Below, piece after piece: positions 59,684-64,000 of a stretch of DNA of 64,000 bases. The stretch is from the NCBI RefSeq assembly GCF_002102255.1, contig NZ_LQPH01000174.1, positions 24,379-88,378 of the forward strand, read 5' to 3'. The translations under genes and the position numbers were made by a program. The DNA is from Mycobacterium nebraskense. Its GTDB lineage: Bacteria; Actinomycetota; Actinomycetes; Mycobacteriales; Mycobacteriaceae. How positions within the stretch are numbered: position 1 is the stretch's first letter; every line of letters starts with the position of its first letter. The notes below the pieces were generated by a model. That model made no database searches. It was given only the letters and a program-made list of their open reading frames with translations, and had not been told where the DNA came from.

Positions 59684-61215
59684 CGCAGCGGCTCCCCCCA
59701 CTGCACCTGTTCACGAAGTTTGCCCTTGAGCAGCTTGCCGCCGGCGTTGCGCGGCAGCGCGCTGTCGACCACGCTGACGTACTGCGGCACCTTGAAGTCG
59801 GCGAGTTGCGCGCGGCAGTGGTCGAGCACCGCCGGGACGTTGATCTCGTCGGCCCCGCCGAACAACACCGCGCCCACCTTCTCGCCCATGACCTCGTCGG
59901 GAACCGCCAGCACGCACGCGTCCGCGACATGGGGCGCCGCCAGCAGCACGGCTTCCACCTCGACGCTGGATACGTTCTCACCGCCGCGGTTGATGATGTC
60001 CTTGAGCCGGTCGACGATGTGCACCCGGCCCGCCTCGTCCACCCGCACCACGTCGCCGGTGTGCAGCCAGCCGTCCACGACGGTCGCCGCGGTCGCTTCC
60101 GGCCGATTCCAGTACCCGGCGGTCACGTTGGCGCCGCGCACCACCAGTTCGCCGACGCCTTGCTCGTCGCCGCCGAACGGAATCAGGCCGAGGTCGACGG
60201 ACGGGACCGCGTACCCGACCGAGTCGGCGTGCTCGACGGCGTCCCGGCTCGGCAGCACGGTCATCAGCGATGCCGTCTCGGTCATGCCATAGCCGTTGAA
60301 CACCGCCGCCTGGGGGAAGGCGTTCTGCACCGCCCGCACCAACGACGGGGCGATCGGGGCGCCCCCGTATCCCACCCAGCGGACGCCGGAAACGTCGGCG
60401 TCGGCAAAGGCGTTGCGCCGCAACATCAATGCGTAGATCGCCGGAACGGTGACCATGACGGAGACGCGCTCGGCGGTCAGCGCGGCGATCAACCCGTCCA
60501 GGTTGAGGGCGGGCATGATCACCGATGCCCCGCCCAGCCGAGCGGCGGCCAGAAGCTGTGTGTTGCAACCGGTCACGTGGAACAGCGGCACCGAGATGAG
60601 CGTGCGCATTCCTTCGCCCAGGTCGCGCGGCTGGTCTAGGCAGCGGATCGCGTTCTCGGTGTTGGTCAGGAAGGCCTCGTGCGTGGTCGGTACCCCCTTG
60701 GGGTGGCCGGTGGTGCCCGACGTGTAGAACAGCGCGGCCACGTCGGCGCGGCCGAGTCGCTCGGTCACGTACGGCCGGCCGTCGGGCAGCGGGGTGTCCG
60801 CCGCCAGGTCCAGCGTCGCACCGGAGTCGGAGAGGACGAACTCGACTTCCGGCTGCGCCGAACGCGTATTGACCGCCACCGCAACGCCACCAGCCATCAC
60901 GGTGCCCCAGAACGCCAGCGCCCAGTCGATGCCCGCGGGGTACCGCACCGCGACGCGGTCACCGGGTCGCAGCCCGCCCGCGCGCAGCCCACCGGCGACG
61001 CGCGCCGCGCGGTCCCACAGCTCGCGGTAGGTCAATCGGCCGGCACTGAGTTCGACCAGCGCCTCGCCGTCCGGGCGCTGCTCGACCTGTTCGGCGAGCA
61101 TGTCCAGCAGCGTGGCGGGCAGATCGTCGTAGTGTGGGACGCCGTCGGCGTCGCGGGTCACGCCTGTCGTCGGGAACGGGTTGTGTTCGCGCGGGATTTC
61201 GATCACTGGAGCCAT
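59680..61215 (-). CDS. AMP-forming acyl-CoA synthetase
   Basis: A 511-aa ANL-family ligase activating a carboxylic acid to its CoA thioester. Motifs: A3 LFYTSGTTGHPKGV, A5 NGYGMTETAS, A7 WLHTGDV, A8 DIINRGGENVSSVEVE and the C-terminal catalytic Lys in RNAGGKLLKGKL. The ATG at 61215 opens MAPVIEIPREHNPFP. It is the first gene of a two-gene operon with the single-chain carboxylase and is divergent from the thioesterase, suggesting a small acyl-CoA module. The acid substrate is unknown; medium- or long-chain fatty acids are most likely. Confidence 0.92.
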   Translation of the reverse strand: MAPVIEIPREHNPFPTTGVTRDADGVPHYDDLPATLLDMLAEQVEQRPDGEALVELSAGRLTYRELWDRAARVAGGLRAGGLRPGDRVAVRYPAGIDWALAFWGTVMAGGVAVAVNTRSAQPEVEFVLSDSGATLDLAADTPLPDGRPYVTERLGRADVAALFYTSGTTGHPKGVPTTHEAFLTNTENAIRCLDQPRDLGEGMRTLISVPLFHVTGCNTQLLAAARLGGASVIMPALNLDGLIAALTAERVSVMVTVPAIYALMLRRNAFADADVSGVRWVGYGGAPIAPSLVRAVQNAFPQAAVFNGYGMTETASLMTVLPSRDAVEHADSVGYAVPSVDLGLIPFGGDEQGVGELVVRGANVTAGYWNRPEATAATVVDGWLHTGDVVRVDEAGRVHIVDRLKDIINRGGENVSSVEVEAVLLAAPHVADACVLAVPDEVMGEKVGAVLFGGADEINVPAVLDHCRAQLADFKVPQYVSVVDSALPRNAGGKLLKGKLREQVQWGEPLR

Positions 61216-61247
61216 GCCCGGTCCTTACTATCCGGTGTCCTATCGTG

Positions 61248-62087
61248 ATGGCGGTGACGATCGATGATTCCGCCATCATGCCCGAGGCGTTCTTTACTGT
61301 CGACGGCGACTCCTACCTGCCGGGCCCGATGACCCGGGGGCCGTGGGGCGCCGCGATGGGCGGCCAGATCGTCGGCGGGCTGTTGGGTTGGGGCATAGAG
61401 CGATCCGGCGTCGAGCCGGACTTCCAGCCGGCCCGCCTCACGGTCGACCTGCTGCGTCCGGCGTTGCTCGAACCAGTGCAGATTCGGACCTCGGTGCAGC
61501 GGGAAGGCCGGCGGATCAAGCTCGTCGACGGCGCGCTGGTGCAGAACGGAAACACCGTCGCGCGGGCCAGCGCGCTGTTCCTGCGCCGAGGGGAGCATCC
61601 CGACGGGGCGGTGTGGTCCGCCCCTCTGGCCATGCCGCCCCTTCCGGCTGACTCCGAGGGCTTCCCGGCCGACATGCCGTTTCTGATCTGGGGATACGGT
61701 GCCACCGCCGCGGGCAGTCCGGGCATCGCGGCCGGCGAGTGGGAACAGTCCCATTCCCAGAAGTTCGCCTGGACAAGGATCTTTCGCCCGATGGTGCAGG
61801 GCCACCCGCTGACCCCGTTCACCCGGCTGGCCTTCGTCGGTGACGTCACGAGTTCGCTGACCCATTGGGGCACCGGCGGATTGCGCTACATCAACGCCGA
61901 CTACACCGTCACCGCGAGCCGCTTGCCCGACGGCGAGTACCTGGGGCTGGCCGCGCAAAGCCATTACAGTACGGCCGGAGTGGCCACCGGGGCCGCCACG
62001 CTGTTCGACCGGCACGGGCCGATCGGCACGAGCTCGGCGCTCGCCCTGGCCCAACCGGCCGAGGCGTTCAAGCCGACCTATACCTAG
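61248..62087 (+). CDS. Acyl-CoA thioesterase (TesB-like double hotdog)
   Basis: A 279-aa protein with two hotdog-like halves. The N-terminal half has GPWGAAMGGQIVGGLLGW and ARLTVDLLRPALLEPV; the C-terminal half has HWGTGGLRYINADYTV and AQSHYSTAGVATGAATLFD, all typical of 4HBT_3/TesB-like thioesterases. It would release CoA from the products or substrates of the divergent synthetase-carboxylase operon, 32 bp away. The ATG at 61248 is used; GTG codons three bases before and six bases after are alternatives. Confidence 0.87.
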   Translation: MAVTIDDSAIMPEAFFTVDGDSYLPGPMTRGPWGAAMGGQIVGGLLGWGIERSGVEPDFQPARLTVDLLRPALLEPVQIRTSVQREGRRIKLVDGALVQNGNTVARASALFLRRGEHPDGAVWSAPLAMPPLPADSEGFPADMPFLIWGYGATAAGSPGIAAGEWEQSHSQKFAWTRIFRPMVQGHPLTPFTRLAFVGDVTSSLTHWGTGGLRYINADYTVTASRLPDGEYLGLAAQSHYSTAGVATGAATLFDRHGPIGTSSALALAQPAEAFKPTYT

Positions 62088-62092
62088 GGGGC

Positions 62093-62143
62093 TCATTCCA
62101 TCAACTGGGCCGCAACCGTCGCGCCGAATTCCCAGCAGGCCGA
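62093..62143 (-). pseudogene. Remnant of a second flavodoxin-like gene (C-terminal end)
   Basis: Translated on the minus strand, the last codons before a TGA at 62093-62095 read CWEFGATVAAQLME, nearly the same as CWNLGATVAAHLMD that ends the intact flavodoxin-like gene at 62201. Upstream of this tail the match and reading frame are lost. It is therefore a relic of a tandem duplication, located directly downstream of the intact copy. Confidence 0.75.
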
Positions 62144-62200
62144 GCGTCTTCTGGCCATGCACTATTCGGGCCGCGTCCCCTAATGTCCAACCATCGCGAT

Positions 62201-62656
62201 TCAGTCCATCAAATGAGCGGCGACCGTGGCCCCGAGGTTCCAACACATCTCGACGTCGGCCTTGGTGGGCTTGCCCATCACCACGACCGTCTCCGCAGCC
62301 CTCACCCAGCCCAGCCCGGCAGTGATGCCGTCGATGGCCCGTTCGGCTCCCTCGGTGCCTTCATTGCCATGGAGGTAAACGCCGAACGGCCGGCCCTTTG
62401 TGGTGTCGAGCAGCTGGTAGTAGGCGCAGTCGAACGCGTGCTTGAGCGCCCCGCTCATGTAGCCCAGGTTGGCGGGGCTGCCCAACAGGTAGCCGTCGGC
62501 TTCCAGCATCTCGGCCGGCGACACGGTCAGCGCCGGGCGTCGAATGACCTCCACGCCCTCGATCTCGGGGTCGGTGGCACCGGCGACGACCGCCTCGAAC
62601 ATCTCCTGGCAATGCGGCGACGGCGTGTGGTGGACGATCAACAGCGTCTTGCTCAT
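62201..62656 (-). CDS. Flavodoxin-like/NADPH-dependent FMN reductase family protein
   Basis: A 151-aa flavodoxin-fold protein, the Rv2771c counterpart. The FMN-phosphate loop is HHTPSPHCQEMFEA after a first strand KTLLIVH; YLLGSPANLGYMSGALKHAFD and VYLHGNEGTEGAE bind the flavin ring. It probably carries or uses FMN for electron transfer; the partner is unknown. Its ATG at 62656 overlaps the stop of the TPR-like membrane gene (ATGA), which in turn overlaps dapB, so all three form one operon. Confidence 0.87.
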   Translation of the reverse strand: MSKTLLIVHHTPSPHCQEMFEAVVAGATDPEIEGVEVIRRPALTVSPAEMLEADGYLLGSPANLGYMSGALKHAFDCAYYQLLDTTKGRPFGVYLHGNEGTEGAERAIDGITAGLGWVRAAETVVVMGKPTKADVEMCWNLGATVAAHLMD

Positions 62657-63108
62657 TGGTGGCCCTGCAATTCGAGCGCCGTCTTCATGGCTTCCCGCGC
62701 TCGCCGGCGGTCCCCCGCGTAGTCGTAGGCGCGGGCCAGCCGGTACCAGCGCCGCCAGTCGTCGGGATGGTCTTCCACTTCGGTGCGCACCGAGGCGAAC
62801 AGCGCGTCGGCGGCGTCGCGCTCGATGCGGCCCGACGCCCGTCGCGGCAGCGCGCTGGTGTCGAGCTCCATTCCGTCTGCCGCGATCAGATTGGCCAGCT
62901 TCTGGTGGGCGAACCCGAACCGCAGGGTCGCCACCATGGCCCACAACCCGATCAGGGGCATGATCAACACCGCCAGGCCCAGCCCCAGGGCGGCCGCCCG
63001 GCCCGAGGCGATCATCGCGACGGCCATCCGCCCCAGCAGCACGAAGTACACCAGCATCGCCACGCACAGGAACGCGATGAGCAACTGTGTGCGCAGGGCG
63101 GCGTTCAT
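62653..63108 (-). CDS. Membrane protein with TPR-like C terminus (Rv2772c-like)
   Basis: A 151-aa protein with two hydrophobic helices (about 9-30 and 39-60) and a soluble C-terminal part that resembles a TPR pair (DWRRWYRLARAYDYAGDRRRAREAMKTALEL). Its function is unknown; TPR-like parts bind protein partners. The ATG at 63108 overlaps the dapB stop (ATGA) and its own stop overlaps the flavodoxin-like start in the same way. Confidence 0.82.
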   Translation of the reverse strand: MNAALRTQLLIAFLCVAMLVYFVLLGRMAVAMIASGRAAALGLGLAVLIMPLIGLWAMVATLRFGFAHQKLANLIAADGMELDTSALPRRASGRIERDAADALFASVRTEVEDHPDDWRRWYRLARAYDYAGDRRRAREAMKTALELQGHQ

Positions 63109-63842
63109 TGCAGGTCGAGCAGGGGCTCGAGCCCCACGGTGAGGCCGGGGCGTTCCTTGACGCGCCGCACCGCCAGTAACACGCCCGGCACGAACGAGGT
63201 GCGGTCCAAGCTGTCGTGGCGGATGGTGAGCGTCTCCCCCTCGGTGCCGAACAGGATCTCCTGGTGGGCGACCAGCCCGGCCAGCCGCACCGAGTGCACG
63301 GGGATGCCGTCGACGTCCGCGCCACGGGCACCGGGCAGGCTGGTGGTGGTGGCATCGGGGTTGGGCGGCAGGCCTTTTCGCGCTTCGGCGATCAGCTTGG
63401 CGGTGCGCGCGGCGGTACCCGACGGGGCATCGGCCTTGTGCGGGTGGTGCAGCTCGATCACCTCGACCGAATCGAAGAAGCGCGCCGCCTGCTTGGCGAA
63501 ATGCATCGACAGCACCGCCCCGATCGCGAAGTTGGGCGCGATCAGCACCGACGTGTCGGGGCTTTTCGCCAGCCACGCCTCGACCTGCTCCAGGCGTTCG
63601 GCGGTGAAGCCGGTGGTGCCGACGACGGCGTGAATTCCGTTGCCGATGAGGAACTCTAGATTGCCCATCACCACGTCGGGGTGGGTGAAATCGATGACCA
63701 GTTCGGTGTTGGAGTCGGTGAACAGGCTGAGCGAATCGCCGGCGTCCACCTCCGCGGACAGTGTCAAATCGTCGGCGGCTTGCACGCCCGCCACCATCGC
63801 CGAACCGACTTTGCCCTTAGCTCCCAAGACGCCTACCCGCAT
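63105..63842 (-). CDS. dapB: 4-hydroxy-tetrahydrodipicolinate reductase
   Basis: A 245-aa NAD(P)H-dependent reductase, the step after DapA in diaminopimelate synthesis. The nucleotide motif GVLGAKGKVG opens the protein; the catalytic region ELHHPHKADAPSGTA holds the His pair and Lys, and FTHPDVVMGNLEF and VGTTGFTAERL are conserved. The ATG at 63842 gives the same length as the M. tuberculosis enzyme; 17 upstream open codons are rejected. It heads an operon with two ATGA-coupled genes. Confidence 0.97.
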   Translation of the reverse strand: MRVGVLGAKGKVGSAMVAGVQAADDLTLSAEVDAGDSLSLFTDSNTELVIDFTHPDVVMGNLEFLIGNGIHAVVGTTGFTAERLEQVEAWLAKSPDTSVLIAPNFAIGAVLSMHFAKQAARFFDSVEVIELHHPHKADAPSGTAARTAKLIAEARKGLPPNPDATTTSLPGARGADVDGIPVHSVRLAGLVAHQEILFGTEGETLTIRHDSLDRTSFVPGVLLAVRRVKERPGLTVGLEPLLDLQ

Positions 63843-64000
63843 GAGCTTCACCCTAGACCGGGCCGATTCATCCACAGTTGCGTGTTTATCCACAACCGTC
63901 GTTATCTCGATGGCTGGGGCCGGGCCTGTTGCCTCATTTCAAGATGCGCGCGAAGGCGGATTCGTTGCCTCACGTAAACGTGCGCGCTTGTTTGTTGGTG
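63843..64000. other. Upstream region of dapB with DnaA-box-like and short direct repeats
   Basis: The last 158 bp hold no gene. TTATCCACA (63886-63894) equals the classical DnaA box, and TCATCCACA (63868-63876) has one mismatch; both are in the dapB promoter region. Further on, GTTGCCTCA occurs twice (near 63928 and 63964), each followed within 15 bases by a GCGCGC-containing stretch. Significance unknown. Confidence 0.45.

Noticed and set aside
63868..63894. Replication origin suggested by DnaA-box-like sequences
   Set aside because: Only two sites, no dnaA/dnaN genes and no AT-rich unwinding element.

Overview
The window is high-GC actinobacterial chromosome. Gene content and order match the sigA-to-dapB segment that I know from Mycobacterium tuberculosis as Rv2703 to Rv2773c (comparison from memory). 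The order is sigA, sigB, ideR, sthA, nrdR, lexA, fadE20, hflX, dapF, miaA, miaB, recX, recA, clgR/pspA, ftsK, dapA, thyX, dfrA, thyA, dapB. The source is not M. tuberculosis: recA has no intein, PE/PPE and vapBC genes are absent, and several accessory genes sit in the gaps. A slow-growing non-tuberculous mycobacterium of the M. avium-complex type fits best, but the species cannot be fixed from this sequence alone.

Layout. Bases 1-6300 carry sigA (5' end cut by the window edge), small DUF proteins, a YihY-type membrane protein, sigB with a SigE/SigH-type promoter, and the iron regulator ideR. Bases 6300-13750 hold metabolic and hypothetical genes (DUF4192, sthA, a trypsin-like lipoprotein, a PAC2 protein, an alpha/beta hydrolase, a PhzF protein, nitrobindin) and nrdR. 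Bases 13800-15400 are the divergent chiZ/lexA SOS unit. Bases 15400-24400 run mostly on the minus strand: an LGFP-repeat envelope protein, fadE20, hflX, dapF, miaA and a transporter. Bases 24400-30000 hold a DUF349 protein, miaB, recX and recA. Directly divergent from recA is a cobalamin riboswitch (30061-30173) heading a FhuF-like iron-sulfur protein.

Bases 31000-43800 contain a UDP-type glycosyltransferase, ephG, the clgR-pspA-pspM envelope-stress operon with a SigE-type promoter, pgsA3, argA, ftsK, a mycofactocin-type SDR pair, a methyltransferase, RNase J and dapA. A 19-bp tandem repeat separates dapA from thyX. Bases 44800-49300 are an accessory block: solitary type I methyltransferase genes hsdM/hsdS, tightly coupled to an AlkX/YcaQ-like glycosylase, then a DivIVA-like coiled-coil protein. 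The folate/thymidylate pair dfrA-thyA follows. Bases 50800-62100 are rich in acyl-CoA chemistry: a fabG-type SDR with two acyl-CoA dehydrogenases (one lacking the usual catalytic Glu), a single-chain biotin-dependent acyl-CoA carboxylase with an AMP ligase, and a divergent thioesterase. A secreted Gly/Cys-repeat peptide lies between them. The window closes with dapB and two ATGA-coupled genes.

Regulatory themes visible in the DNA are: SOS boxes at lexA, chiZ and recA; RecA-NDp-type promoters at chiZ and recA; GGAAC-N18-GTT promoters at sigB and clgR; a palindromic operator at fadE20; and the B12 riboswitch. No tRNA, rRNA, CRISPR array, intact insertion sequence or prophage was seen.
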